A DNA stretch of 64,000 nt from BOKV01 sp041987205 (GCA_041987205.1 JBHIWX010000007.1:8471-72470), one strand, 5' to 3'; counted from the stretch's first letter, positions 54,097 through 64,000 are shown. The notes: generated by a model from the sequence alone, not told the origin. Made by a program: numbers and translations.

Positions 54097-57000
54097 GCAA
54101 CCGCTCCCCTTTCGGATCGATGAAATGCGGCGAGCAGATCTCGACCTCGACATCGCGTCCGCGCACCGAATCGACCGCGCGCACCTTCTCGCCATGGCGC
54201 TCGGCGCCGCGTGTGATGAAACCCAGCCCGATCGGATGGCCGAGCGAGGGCGAGTAACAGACCGAGGTCATGTAGCCCTCGTCGTTTTCCGTGTTCGCCT
54301 CGCGTCCGATTCCGATGAAATGCGCCCCGGCCGTCAGTTCCTCGTCATGCGTCACCGGCTTGAAGCCGACCAGCATGGGCCGGTCGGGATCGGCCATGCC
54401 GGGCCGCTGCGCCATTTCCTTGCCGATGCAGTCCTTCTTCGCCGACACCATTTTGCCGAGCCCGAGATCGGCCGCCGTCGTGCGCCCATGCAGTTCGCTG
54501 CCGACGGGATGGCCCTTCTCGATGCGCATTACGTTGAGCGCTTCCAGCCCGTAGGGCACGATGTCGAATTCGCGCCCAGCCTCCATGATCGCGCGCATCA
54601 TCGCATCGCCATAGCGCGCGCCGACCGCCAGCTCGTAGGCGAGTTCGCCCGAAAACGAAATGCGGTAGAGCCAGGCCGGCGTGCCGCCGCAAACGGTGAC
54701 GGCGCCGCAGGCCATGAAGGGAAAGGCCTCGTTGGAAAGATCGCCCGTCTTGCCATCCCCCTTCTGGCCCTTGTCGACGAGCTTCTCCAGGGCCTTTCTC
54801 GAATTCGGCCCGGCAATCGCGAACTGCGCGAACTGATCCGTCACCGAGACCATGTGGACGTCGAGCTCGGGCCAGTGGGCCTGATGGCAGAAATCGAGAT
54901 GCGCCATGACCGGCCCGGCATTGACCGTGGTCGTCGTCACCAGGAAATGGTCCTCGGCCAGCCGTGCTACCGTGCCGTCATCCATGACATGGCCGTCCTC
55001 GCGCAGCATCAGGCCGTAGCGCACCTTGCCGACCGGCAGGCTCGACATGGTGTTGGTGTAGATGCGGTCCAGGAATTTCGCCGCGTCGGCACCCTTGATG
55101 TCGATCTTGCCGAGCGAGGAGACGTCGGAAACGCCGACCGAGCGCCGCGTCGCGAGCACCTCGCGGTCGACGCTGTCGCGCCAGCTGTGCTCGCCCGGCA
55201 TCGGATACCATTGCGGCCGCATCCACAGCCCGGCCTCGACAAACACCGCCCCGCGCTCTTTCGACCAGTCATGACTTGGCGTCAGCCGCTTCGGGCGGAA
55301 GGCCTTGCCGGCATTGCGCCCGGCGAACGCACCGATCGCCACCGGCGTGTAGGGCGGACGGAAGATCGTCGTGCCGGTCTCGGGGATCGACTTGCCGGTG
55401 AGTTCGGCCATCACGGCGAGCGCCGGCACATTGGCCGTCTTGCCCTGATCGGTCGCCATGCCGAGCGTCGTGTAGCGCTTCATGTGCTCGACCGAGCGGA
55501 AGCCTTCCTGATGCGACAGCTTCACATCCTTGACCGTGACGTCGTTCTGGAAATCGAGCCAGGCCCGTTCGTTCCGCTTCGCTTTTGGGTCGGTGACATG
55601 CCAGACCGGCGAAATGCCATAGGGCGCGTCCTCGGCATCCGGCACACCGCCGACCGGCACCTTGAAACCCAGATCGGCGAGCGCCGCGCCGGCCCGTTCC
55701 AGGCCCTGCGCCAGGGCGCCATGCGTCGAGAACGCACCGGCCGCCGTACCTGCCACGCGCATGCCGGCGGGCAGGTCAGATCCGGGAACGAAGGAGGCGA
55801 TGCGGTCGTTCCAGACCGGTGAATTGCGCTGGTGGCAGGTCAGGTTGACCGCCGGATTCCAGCCGCCCGAGACCGCCAGGCAGTCCGCGCTCAACGTCAC
55901 CGGCTTGTCGTTGGCGTTGAGGAAGGTGACCGAGCTCAGCGCCTTGCGACCGGCGGTCGAGACGACGCGGGCGCGGGTGAAGACCGGAACGTCGCCGATG
56001 CTCTCGCGCAGATGTGCGACGGCTTCCGCGCTGCGCGTGTCGATCACCGCGCCGACCTCCGCGCCGGCGGCAACGAGGTCGCGCGCCGTCAGCCAGCCAT
56101 TGTCGTTGCAGGTGAAGACGATGGTCGACTGGCCGGCCAGCGCCGCGAACCGGTTGGCATAGGTGCGCACCGCCGAGGCCAGCATCACGCCCGGCCGGTC
56201 ATTGCCGCCAAAGGCGATCGGCCGCTCGAAGCCGCCGCCCGCGAGGATCGTGCGTCGGGCAATGATCCGCCAGAGCCGCTGGCGCGGCATGTGGTCGGGC
56301 AGAACCGCCATATGGTCGCCGACCCGCTCCAGCGCTCCGTAGGTGCCGCCGTCATAGGTGCCGAACACCGTGGTCCGCCGCATGACCCGCACATTGTCGG
56401 CATCGTCAAGCTCGCCGGCGATCTTGGCCGCCCATTCCGACCCCGCCATGCCCGCGACTTCCGTGCGATCGCCATTGAGTCGGCCGCCCGCGACGAAATC
56501 CTCGTCGGCCAGGATCACACGGGCACCCGCGCGCGCCGCGACCAGCGCGGCCTGCAATCCGGCCGGCCCGGCACCGATCACCAGCAGGTCGCAATGCGCC
56601 GTCGCCTTCTCATAGACGTCCGGATCGGCCTTGCCCGAAAGCGATCCCAGTCCGGCCGCGCGCCTTATGATCGGCTCGTAGACCTTTTCCCAGAAGGCCG
56701 CCGGCCACATGAAGGTCTTGTAGTAGAAACCGGCCGTCAGGAAGGGTGACAGGAGATCGTTGATTGCCGCTACATCGAAGGAAAGGCTCGGAAAACGGTT
56801 CTGGCTTCTCGCGACCAGCCCGTCATGAAGCTCGACCGTCGTCGCGCGCGTATTGGGATCGCGTCGCGCACCCTCGCCGATTTCCATCAGCGCATTGGGT
56901 TCTTCCGAACCGGCCGTCAGGATGCCGCGCGGGCGGTGATATTTGAACGAGCGTCCGACCAGCTTGACGCCATTGGCGATCAGCGCGGAAGCCAGCGTGT

Positions 57001-57109
57001 CGCCATCATGACCGACGAACTTCGTCCCGTCGAAAGTGAACGCATACTTCTCGCTGCGGTTGATGATGCCGCCCTTGTCGAGGCGGTGCGATGACTTGGC
57101 CCCGCTCAT
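54089..57109 (-). CDS. soxA: Sarcosine oxidase alpha subunit
   Basis: A 1006-residue subunit. The N-terminal ferredoxin-like part (FTFDGTKFVGHDGDTLASAL) precedes an NAD-binding region with LLVIGAGPAGLQAALVAARAG near residue 180. A long middle is followed by a C-terminal aminomethyltransferase-like domain (from about 610) with DVSSLGKIDIKGADAAKFLDRIYTN, where folate is bound. With beta it oxidises sarcosine to glycine and passes the one-carbon unit to tetrahydrofolate, making hydrogen peroxide. The ATG overlaps the soxD stop (ATGA). Confidence 0.96.
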   Translation of the reverse strand: MSGAKSSHRLDKGGIINRSEKYAFTFDGTKFVGHDGDTLASALIANGVKLVGRSFKYHRPRGILTAGSEEPNALMEIGEGARRDPNTRATTVELHDGLVARSQNRFPSLSFDVAAINDLLSPFLTAGFYYKTFMWPAAFWEKVYEPIIRRAAGLGSLSGKADPDVYEKATAHCDLLVIGAGPAGLQAALVAARAGARVILADEDFVAGGRLNGDRTEVAGMAGSEWAAKIAGELDDADNVRVMRRTTVFGTYDGGTYGALERVGDHMAVLPDHMPRQRLWRIIARRTILAGGGFERPIAFGGNDRPGVMLASAVRTYANRFAALAGQSTIVFTCNDNGWLTARDLVAAGAEVGAVIDTRSAEAVAHLRESIGDVPVFTRARVVSTAGRKALSSVTFLNANDKPVTLSADCLAVSGGWNPAVNLTCHQRNSPVWNDRIASFVPGSDLPAGMRVAGTAAGAFSTHGALAQGLERAGAALADLGFKVPVGGVPDAEDAPYGISPVWHVTDPKAKRNERAWLDFQNDVTVKDVKLSHQEGFRSVEHMKRYTTLGMATDQGKTANVPALAVMAELTGKSIPETGTTIFRPPYTPVAIGAFAGRNAGKAFRPKRLTPSHDWSKERGAVFVEAGLWMRPQWYPMPGEHSWRDSVDREVLATRRSVGVSDVSSLGKIDIKGADAAKFLDRIYTNTMSSLPVGKVRYGLMLREDGHVMDDGTVARLAEDHFLVTTTTVNAGPVMAHLDFCHQAHWPELDVHMVSVTDQFAQFAIAGPNSRKALEKLVDKGQKGDGKTGDLSNEAFPFMACGAVTVCGGTPAWLYRISFSGELAYELAVGARYGDAMMRAIMEAGREFDIVPYGLEALNVMRIEKGHPVGSELHGRTTAADLGLGKMVSAKKDCIGKEMAQRPGMADPDRPMLVGFKPVTHDEELTAGAHFIGIGREANTENDEGYMTSVCYSPSLGHPIGLGFITRGAERHGEKVRAVDSVRGRDVEVEICSPHFIDPKGERLRA

Positions 57110-57420
57110 GCCCCGGCCTCCGGCTCGTCCGCGCCCGCACCGGAGCCGTTGCGGGCCAGCGTATGCGCCGCCGCCGTCACCGCGCCGCGCACCTCATGCG
57201 ACAGCGTGTTGCGTTCCACCACGATCCACGAACGGCATCCGCCCTCGTGATACCAGTGCTCCTTGTGCCAGCCGGCGGGATTGTCGCGCAGATGCACGAA
57301 CTCGAAGAACGCCCGCCGTGCGCCCGGCGCGGCAGCATCCGGCCGCACGACATTGGCATCGCCCCGATAGACGAATTCGCCCTGGTCTCGTTCGCCGCAA
57401 TTGGGGCAGGGAAGTCGCAT
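57106..57420 (-). CDS. soxD: Sarcosine oxidase delta subunit
   Basis: A 104-residue subunit. It begins MRLPCPNCGERDQGEFVY, with two cysteines that, together with a later HEGGCRSW, bind zinc in the family. The rest (FFEFVHLRDNPAGWHKEHWYH) matches SoxD. ATG 57420 begins the homologous part. The stop overlaps the soxA start. Delta helps link alpha and beta. Confidence 0.94.
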   Translation of the reverse strand: MRLPCPNCGERDQGEFVYRGDANVVRPDAAAPGARRAFFEFVHLRDNPAGWHKEHWYHEGGCRSWIVVERNTLSHEVRGAVTAAAHTLARNGSGAGADEPEAGA

Positions 57421-57452
57421 GGTTTGCTCGGATCCTCGGTGCGGGTTTGCCG

Positions 57453-58703
57453 TCAGTGCAGATTGGGCTGCGCGCCCGTGCCTTCCTCGTCGATCAGATG
57501 GCCGGTCTCGTAACGGTCGAGCCGGTATTTGATCGCGACCTTGTGCGGCTGGTCGCGGGCGATCAGATGGGCGAAGCAGAAACCCGAGGCCGGCGTCGCC
57601 TTGAACCCGCCATAGCACCAGCCGCAATTGAGATAGAGCCCGTCGATCGATGTCTTGTCGATGATTGGCGAACCGTCCATCGACATGTCCATAACCCCAC
57701 CCCAGGAGCGCAGGATGCGCGCCCTGCTGATGGCCGGCATCATCGCCATGCCGGCTTCCGCGACATGTTCGACCATCGGCAGATTGCCGCGCTGGGCGTA
57801 GGAATTGTAGCCGTCCAGATCGCCGCCGAAGACAAGACCGCCCTTGTCCGACTGCGAAATGTAGAAATGGCCGACGCCGAAGGAGACGACGCCGTCGATG
57901 ATCGGCTTCAGGCCTTCCGAGACGAAGGCCTGAAGCACATGGCTTTCGATCGGCAGGCGCAGGCCGGTCTTCTCCATGACACGCGTCGTCGAGCCGGCCG
58001 CGGCGACCGCCACCTTCTTGGCCTTGATCGTGCCCTTGGTGGTTTCAACGCCCTTGACCGTGCCGCCCTCGATGACAAAGCCGGTCACTTCGCAATTCTG
58101 GATCAGGTCGACGCCTCTCGAGTCGGCGCCGCGCGCGAAACCCCAAGCGACCGCGTCATGGCGCGCCGTGCCGCCGCGCCGCTGCAGGAGCCCGCCCTGG
58201 ATGGGAAAGCGCGCATTGTCGAAATTGAGGAAGGGATACATTTTCCGTACGCCGTCCTGGTCCAGCAGTTCGGCGTCGACGCCTTCCAGCCGCATCGCAT
58301 TGCCGCGCCGCGCAAAGGCGTCACGCTGGCCGTCGGAGTGGAAAAGGTTCAGCACGCCGCGCTGCGACATCATGGCGTTGTAGTTGAAATCCTGCTCCAG
58401 CCCCTCCCAGAGCTTCAGCGAGAATTCGTAGAATGGCGTATTGCCGGGCAGCATGTAGTTGGAACGCACGATGGTCGTGTTGCGGCCGATATTGCCCGAG
58501 CCGAGCCAGCCCTTCTCGACGACCGCAACATTCGTGATGCCGAATTCCTTGGCGAGGTAATAGGCCGTCGAAAGGCCGTGCCCGCCGCCGCCGACGATCA
58601 CGACGTCATATTCCGCCTTCGGCTCCGGCTCGCGCCAGACCGGCTTCCAGTTGCGGTTGCCGGTCAGCGCGTTGGTCAGGATGGAGAGCGCGGAATAGCG
58701 CAT
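57453..58703 (-). CDS. soxB: Sarcosine oxidase beta subunit
   Basis: A 416-residue flavoprotein of the DAO family and the catalytic subunit, with covalent FMN and non-covalent FAD in the known enzymes. The N-terminal VVIVGGGGHGLSTAYYLAKEFG (about residues 33-54) binds FAD. SGNIGRNTTIVRSNY includes a histidine-lacking variant of the flavin-linked region usual for SoxB. The end NCGWCYGGFKATPASG is characteristic. ATG 58703 is chosen at the start of homology; the frame runs upstream to 58844. It opens the operon soxBDAG. Confidence 0.95.
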   Translation of the reverse strand: MRYSALSILTNALTGNRNWKPVWREPEPKAEYDVVIVGGGGHGLSTAYYLAKEFGITNVAVVEKGWLGSGNIGRNTTIVRSNYMLPGNTPFYEFSLKLWEGLEQDFNYNAMMSQRGVLNLFHSDGQRDAFARRGNAMRLEGVDAELLDQDGVRKMYPFLNFDNARFPIQGGLLQRRGGTARHDAVAWGFARGADSRGVDLIQNCEVTGFVIEGGTVKGVETTKGTIKAKKVAVAAAGSTTRVMEKTGLRLPIESHVLQAFVSEGLKPIIDGVVSFGVGHFYISQSDKGGLVFGGDLDGYNSYAQRGNLPMVEHVAEAGMAMMPAISRARILRSWGGVMDMSMDGSPIIDKTSIDGLYLNCGWCYGGFKATPASGFCFAHLIARDQPHKVAIKYRLDRYETGHLIDEEGTGAQPNLH

Positions 58704-58937
58704 GGATCGTTCCCGTGAGAGTTCCTGGCCCACAAACTGAAAATGCGGGTATCGCCATGAGATTAGCCATATTGGCCGCGCGCACGTCAACGGGCGCGTC
58801 CAAAACGGGCGCTTCAGGATAGAAATCGGCCAGCATCGACACACCCCGGGATCGACGCGTGATTACACCTCGGTCAATTTGCCGCTTTAAAGCAGGGGGT
58901 GAATTCGGGTAGCCTGTTGCTCGACGGGAGGCATCCG

Positions 58938-59684
58938 GTGACGGGACCGATGAAAGACGAGCGCAAGGACATCCACAATTCCGACGTGCCCAATCTGTGC
59001 AAGGCCTGTGAGGCCCGGCACAAGGGCATTTGCGGCGCGCTCAATTCCGAACAGCTCCTCCGGCTCAACCGCTATTCCTCCCAGCGCAGCGCCACCGCGG
59101 GTTCCGAACTGATCGGCGACGAGGAAGAAGTCTCGAACTACGCCAACGTGCTTTCCGGTGTCATCAAGCTCGCCAAGACCATGGCCGATGGCCGCCAGCA
59201 GATCGTCGGTCTGCAATTTGCACCGGATTTCCTCGGTCGACCCTTCCATGCCTCCAGCCGCGTCTCGGCTGAGGCCGCATCCGACGTGAGATTGTGCACC
59301 TTCCCGAAATCGCTGATCGAATCCATGATCGTCGAGCAGCCCGAACTGGAAAACCGCCTGCACCGCCAGGCCCTGCGCGAACTCGACGAGGCGCGCGAAT
59401 GGATGCTGACGCTCGGCCGCAAGACCGCCGCCGAGAAGGTAGCAAGCTTCCTGCACATGATCGCGCGCAACGTCGATCCCGACCATGATTACAACGAGCC
59501 GGGTCCCGCCGCCTTCGACCTGCCGCTGACCCGCGCCGACATCGCCGATTTCCTCGGCCTCACGATCGAGACCGTCAGCCGCCAGCTCACCAAGCTGAGA
59601 AAAGCCGGCATCGTCGAGATCGAAAACAACCGCCACGTCATCGTGCCGGACATGGAACGCCTCGACCGCGCCGCCGGGAACTGA
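58938..59684 (+). CDS. fnrL: FNR-type regulator with iron-sulfur cysteines (FnrL)
   Basis: A 248-residue CRP/FNR regulator. Cysteines C21, C24 and C32 at the N-terminus, with C120, are spaced as in FnrL, which binds an oxygen-labile 4Fe-4S cluster. The effector domain includes KTMADGRQQIVGLQFAPDFLG. The C-terminal helix-turn-helix LTRADIADFLGLTIETVSRQLTKL reads TTGAT-type boxes. GTG 58938 is chosen because GGGAGG lies six bases before it; in-frame GTG 58899 and ATG 58950 are alternatives. Targets in the window probably include ccoN or the hemerythrin gene, through the box at 62497. Confidence 0.93.
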   Translation: MTGPMKDERKDIHNSDVPNLCKACEARHKGICGALNSEQLLRLNRYSSQRSATAGSELIGDEEEVSNYANVLSGVIKLAKTMADGRQQIVGLQFAPDFLGRPFHASSRVSAEAASDVRLCTFPKSLIESMIVEQPELENRLHRQALRELDEAREWMLTLGRKTAAEKVASFLHMIARNVDPDHDYNEPGPAAFDLPLTRADIADFLGLTIETVSRQLTKLRKAGIVEIENNRHVIVPDMERLDRAAGN

Positions 59685-59695
59685 GGCGAGCCACC

Positions 59696-60118
59696 CTACA
59701 GCGTTCGGTCGACGCGCCCTGCCGATGCGGCGAGCACTGGACGCAGGGCTTGCCTGATCTCTTCAAGAAAATTCGCGCTGAAACGTCCGCTGGGTTCCTG
59801 CCGGAGGTCGAGATGCCATGAACGCTCGGCAATGTCGTAGTTGAACTCGTCCACGGTGATCCAGCCCCGTTTGAGCGTCGATAGACCCGCACGCCTCAAT
59901 TCCAGAACCGGTATTTCCAGCGCTGATTGCCCTTCCATGGGCGGCGTCGTGGATATTGCCAGTATGACAAGATGCGTGATGCCCTGCCGTGTGTCGGGAA
60001 CCGTCAGCGCGAGGCAGACCGGCCGGTCCTTCTCGCCATGGTCGCGGCCTTCGTCCCGTTGCCAGCGCCACAGATAGGGATAGCGGATAATGCTGCCGTT
60101 CCCGAACCGCTCAGGCAT
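59696..60118 (-). CDS. Probable toxin of a toxin-antitoxin pair (PemK-like context)
   Basis: A 140-residue protein beginning MPERFGNGSIIRYPYLW. The segments RPVCLALTVPDTRQGITHLVILAIST and ALEIPVLELRRAGL recall PemK/MazF-like beta-barrel toxins, though at low similarity. The adjacent Phd/YefM-type gene makes a toxin role likely. It starts inside the end of the antitoxin gene (8-base overlap), typical of such pairs. The first in-frame ATG is 60133; 60118 is chosen because relatives start with MPERF. Activity is not proven. Confidence 0.6.
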   Translation of the reverse strand: MPERFGNGSIIRYPYLWRWQRDEGRDHGEKDRPVCLALTVPDTRQGITHLVILAISTTPPMEGQSALEIPVLELRRAGLSTLKRGWITVDEFNYDIAERSWHLDLRQEPSGRFSANFLEEIRQALRPVLAASAGRVDRTL

Positions 60119-60395
60119 CCTTCTCGCCGTCATACTCGGCGGATTGCCGGTCGAGTTCGCTTAGCAGTAGATCGGAAAGTTCATGCGGCGCCTCACCCGC
60201 TGCGTAAACCCTTCTCGGGTCAATCGTCCGGGTCAGGCGCTCATACGCCTCGGCGGACAGCACGACGAGTGAATCCCTTCCATGTTTCGTCAACGTGATG
60301 GGACGTATTCTCGCTTCATCGTGATAACGACCGAAGTGACGGATAAACTCCGCCGTTGAAACCGAAGGGTACTTCTTTTCGTCAATTTTTTCCAT
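60111..60395 (-). CDS. Phd/YefM-family antitoxin
   Basis: A 94-residue protein. YPSVSTAEFIRHFGRYHDEARIRPITLTKHGR is a clear Phd/YefM DNA-binding domain, and VVLSAEAYERLTRTID completes it. The C-terminal acidic tail (SDLLLSELDRQSAEYDGEKDA) would be the toxin-neutralising part. ATG 60395 lies in a perfect inverted repeat, which suggests autoregulation. The longer frame upstream lies in another context and is not coding. Confidence 0.85.
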   Translation of the reverse strand: MEKIDEKKYPSVSTAEFIRHFGRYHDEARIRPITLTKHGRDSLVVLSAEAYERLTRTIDPRRVYAAGEAPHELSDLLLSELDRQSAEYDGEKDA

Positions 60396-60421
60396 ATTTT
60401 CTGTATAATTCCGAAAATATG
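60393..60421. promoter_or_regulatory. Inverted-repeat operator at the antitoxin start
   Basis: CATATTTTC (60393-60401) and GAAAATATG (60413-60421) are perfect 9-bp arms with an 11-base spacer. The left arm includes the antitoxin start codon. The patch is AT-rich against GC-rich surroundings, as expected for a Phd autorepression site. Confidence 0.7.
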
Positions 60422-60454
60422 TGATTTCAACCTCGAAACCTGTTGTTGCGAAGC

Positions 60455-61837
60455 CTACACCCCCGCGGAATGGCGGGCCTTGCCCTTGCCCAGATAGGCG
60501 TCGAACCACGACGCGATGGTGCGCGCGAAGGGCCGGCCGGCTTCGGCGATGACGAAGCATTCGCCCTCGCGACGGAAGAAGCCGTGCACATCGTCGGCGA
60601 CACGCGCATCCGCTTCCTCAATGACCACCTCGGCGGTATCGCCGAATTCGGTGCGCAGATCATCCGCCGAGAAGGCGAAATCGCACATCAGCGCCTCGAT
60701 CACCCGGGCACGCAGCCGGTCGTCGTCCGACAGTGCGATTCCCTTTGCGATCGGCAGCTCGCCGCGTTCCACAGCGGCGATGTAATTGCCGGTCGCGGGG
60801 ACGTTCTGGATGTACCCTTGCGGCAGGCTCCCGATCGACGAGGCACCGAGCCCGATCAGCACCTCGCAGGGGTCGTCGGTATAGCCCTGGAAATTGCGCC
60901 GCAGCCGTCCCGTCGCCGCGGCCTGCGCCAGAGAATCTTCCGGCAGCGCAAAATGGTCGATGCCGATTGCGGCATAGCCGGCGTCCTTCAGCTTCTCCTC
61001 CGCAAGTCGCGCCTGGAGATAGCGCTCCTCCATGTCCGGCAGCGTCGCCTCATCGATCATGCGTTGATGCGTCTTCATCCAAGGCACATGCGCATAACCG
61101 AACAGCGCGATACGGTCCGGCGCCAGCGAGACGACCTGTTCGAGCGTCCGTTCCAGCGAGCCGCGCGTCTGGTGCGGCAGGCCGTAAAGCGCATCGACAT
61201 TGATCGATGTGATGCCGGCCTCGCGCAGCATCCCGACCACGCGCGCCGTGTCCTCGAAGGTCTGGATCCGGTTGATCGTCTCCTGCACCAGCGGATCGAA
61301 ATCCTGCACCCCGATGCTGGCGCGGTTCATACCGAGCGCCTTGAAGCCCTCGATCGTGTCCGCGGTCACGTCATTGGGGTCGATCTCGACGGAAATGCGC
61401 GCCGCGTCGTCGAAGTCGAAATGCCGACGCAGCACCTCGCCGAGCCGCGCAAGATCTTCCGATTTGAGCATGCTCGGCGACCCGCCGCCCAGATGCAGTT
61501 CGCGCAGGCGCAGCCGCTTGCCGGCCGCCGCAGCGACCAGTTCGATCTCGCGATGCAGGACCTCAAGATAGCGCGCCACCGGATCGTAGCGCAGCGTCTG
61601 CTTGGTGTGGCAGCCGCAGAACCAGCACAGCCGGTCGCAATAGGGCACGTGGACATAGACCGATACCGGCGCATCGGCCGCAATCCCGCCGAGCCAGCCC
61701 TTGTAGGTCGCGGCATCGATCCCGTCATGGAAATGTGGCGCCGTGGGATAGCTCGTGTAACGCGGCACCGGCGCGGAAAACAGGCGCACCGGATCGGCCT
61801 TGTCGAACGTGCGGTCGAGCTTGGGATGAATGGTCAT
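60455..61837 (-). CDS. hemN: Oxygen-independent coproporphyrinogen III oxidase
   Basis: A 460-residue radical SAM enzyme that converts coproporphyrinogen III to protoporphyrinogen IX without oxygen, in haem synthesis. The cluster cysteines are C67, C71 and C74 in PYCDRLCWFCGC. The motif HLGGGSPSML, SIGVQDFDP and the LYGLPHQTRGS follow. It has the usual HemN C-terminal half (GLGASSIGSLPQGYIQN), not HemW. ATG 61837 overlaps the hemerythrin stop. Its place between fnrL and ccoN fits FNR-controlled low-oxygen growth. Confidence 0.96.
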   Translation of the reverse strand: MTIHPKLDRTFDKADPVRLFSAPVPRYTSYPTAPHFHDGIDAATYKGWLGGIAADAPVSVYVHVPYCDRLCWFCGCHTKQTLRYDPVARYLEVLHREIELVAAAAGKRLRLRELHLGGGSPSMLKSEDLARLGEVLRRHFDFDDAARISVEIDPNDVTADTIEGFKALGMNRASIGVQDFDPLVQETINRIQTFEDTARVVGMLREAGITSINVDALYGLPHQTRGSLERTLEQVVSLAPDRIALFGYAHVPWMKTHQRMIDEATLPDMEERYLQARLAEEKLKDAGYAAIGIDHFALPEDSLAQAAATGRLRRNFQGYTDDPCEVLIGLGASSIGSLPQGYIQNVPATGNYIAAVERGELPIAKGIALSDDDRLRARVIEALMCDFAFSADDLRTEFGDTAEVVIEEADARVADDVHGFFRREGECFVIAEAGRPFARTIASWFDAYLGKGKARHSAGV

Positions 61838-62442
61838 TGCCGGGTTTCCTTCTTCTCCAGCAGGAACGGCACGATATGGTCGCGCTCGAAGGCGATGTGA
61901 CGGCGCACCGCGCCGAAGAAGCCGCGCAGCATGTAGCCCGTCGCCTCCGCACCGCGCGTGCCGACGCACATGCCCCATTCGGTCAGCACGACGGCCAGTT
62001 CCTCGGCGTAACTCTCGTCCTCCACATGCTCGTGGCGCAGCCGGATCAGGCAGGCTTCCAGTCTTCCGTCATGCGGACGCAACGTGCGCAGTACCGGCCA
62101 CAGTTTCCGGTCCTCGAATTCATGCGCCTCGCGCACCGTCTGCACGATCCGCCGCGCGACCGCCAGACAGGCTTGCGGGCTCGCCCGGTCCGGTAGCGAA
62201 TCGGCGATCTCCTCAAGCTCCTCGCAAAGATGCAGCTTGCGCGCATGATGGGCTCTTAGGACCGAGACGAGTTCCGCGACATCGTCTTCGAGGCCCTCTG
62301 TGACATCCTCGGCCGGACCCATGCCCTGAGACATCTGGCCTTGCGGCACCTCGGCCTGCGACATCTGCAGCCCTGCGGGATTGCTTGGTCGAACCGTCTT
62401 GCCCGGCATGTTTCGGCTGGTGCTCCAATATTCCGCTGACAT
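61834..62442 (-). CDS. Hemerythrin-like domain protein
   Basis: A 202-residue protein with a four-helix hemerythrin-like domain. Likely metal ligands are in LRAHHARKLHLCEELEE, AHEFEDRKLWPVL, LRHEHVEDESYAEEL and VRRHIAFERDHIVPFLLEK. The first about 55 residues are a Met/Gln/Gly-rich, probably unstructured extension (QMSQAEVPQGQMSQGMGP is in this part). Such proteins bind oxygen, nitric oxide or iron, or repair iron-sulfur clusters. ATG 62442 has AGGAAGGG before it. It overlaps hemN, and an FNR box lies 55 bases upstream, so low-oxygen control is likely. Confidence 0.85.
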   Translation of the reverse strand: MSAEYWSTSRNMPGKTVRPSNPAGLQMSQAEVPQGQMSQGMGPAEDVTEGLEDDVAELVSVLRAHHARKLHLCEELEEIADSLPDRASPQACLAVARRIVQTVREAHEFEDRKLWPVLRTLRPHDGRLEACLIRLRHEHVEDESYAEELAVVLTEWGMCVGTRGAEATGYMLRGFFGAVRRHIAFERDHIVPFLLEKKETRQ

Positions 62443-62496
62443 GCGGACCCTTCCTGCTTTTTTGGGAAAACCTTCCACCGCGCCGGTGAATTCACC

Positions 62497-62510
62497 TTGA
62501 CCCAGATCAA
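62497..62510. promoter_or_regulatory. FNR box
   Basis: TTGAC-CCAG-ATCAA differs by one base from TTGAT-N4-ATCAA. It lies between the divergent hemerythrin and ccoN genes, 55 bases from one start and 132 from the other, and can serve either. Confidence 0.8.
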
Positions 62511-62642
62511 TGCGGCAAGCAGGTTCGCGGACAATGTACCGGCCATCGGCGCGGAAGCGTGGCGGCACCCCCTGTCGCCTCTCCGCGGGTGGGAAACCGA
62601 TAAGGACCCGGCAAAGGACCGGGCCAGTTTAAGGACTGAACC

Positions 62643-64000
<1,358 letters not shown>

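Noticed and set aside
53342..55822. 826-codon open frame on the plus strand across soxG and soxA
   Set aside because: It spans two real minus-strand genes and their overlap, and resembles no family.
57036..58718. 560-codon plus-strand frame opposite soxD and soxB
   Set aside because: Antisense to recognised subunits with no motif of its own.
60443..61900. 485-codon plus-strand frame opposite hemN
   Set aside because: hemN has the radical SAM cysteines and full-length homology; the other frame is a shadow.

Overview
The window is a chromosomal segment of a high-GC alphaproteobacterium, most likely of the order Hyphomicrobiales (Rhizobiales). The evidence is gene order and content. BolA, J-domain protein, cobS and cobT stand in a row. 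rpmB sits near a queuosine-precursor transporter. A Suv3-like helicase, an S4 protein, fdxA, carD and an rpoH2-type sigma factor follow one another. There is also an aglEFGAK operon, a four-subunit sarcosine oxidase and an FnrL-type regulator beside hemN and ccoN. I cannot fix family or genus from sequence alone.

Bases 1-19656 are core genome: a membrane-anchored GDPD phosphodiesterase (cut by the window edge), BolA, J-domain protein, CobS/CobT cobaltochelatase subunits, a phytase-like esterase, a YhhQ transporter with a probable preQ1 riboswitch, ribosomal protein L28, a cytochrome c, a DUF3108 protein, the helicase, FdxA, CarD, RpoH2, an M48 lipoprotein protease and UDP-glucose dehydrogenase. 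A tRNA-Arg(CCT) at 19966-20042 marks the edge of an AT-richer glycan island (about 20043-32000). The island holds sugar-nucleotide enzymes (RmlD-like, nucleotidyltransferase, LegB-like 4,6-dehydratase, a second SDR, UDP-GlcNAc 2-epimerase) and several glycosyltransferases, two of them multi-domain. GC-rich sequence resumes with an FAD oxidoreductase and a GT2 enzyme (32342-34968).

Bases 35167-43649 are an alpha-glucoside uptake and hydrolysis locus: the LacI-type regulator AglR, then aglE, aglF, aglG, aglA and aglK. Two near-identical LacI-family operators lie in the divergent control region. An MFS transporter, aldose 1-epimerase, RidA protein and alpha/beta hydrolase follow. Catabolic genes occupy 47705-58703: PobA; an acyl-CoA set (enoyl-CoA hydratase, CaiB/BaiF protein, SDR dehydrogenase) with a branched-chain-type binding protein; and the sarcosine oxidase operon soxBDAG, which feeds one-carbon and glycine metabolism.

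The right end (58938-64000) is a low-oxygen block: fnrL, oxygen-independent hemN, a hemerythrin-like protein and the start of ccoN (cbb3 oxidase), with a good FNR box between the last two. Inserted between fnrL and hemN is a small toxin-antitoxin-like pair (Phd/YefM antitoxin plus a probable toxin) whose antitoxin start codon lies in a perfect inverted repeat.

No CRISPR array, prophage, transposase or integrase was seen. The observations most worth following are the preQ1-like element whose pseudoknot would include the yhhQ start codon, the toxin-antitoxin-like pair and its operator, the glycan island with its incomplete amino-sugar pathways, the helically phased TGCTGC repeats at 43664-43728, and the paired AglR operators.
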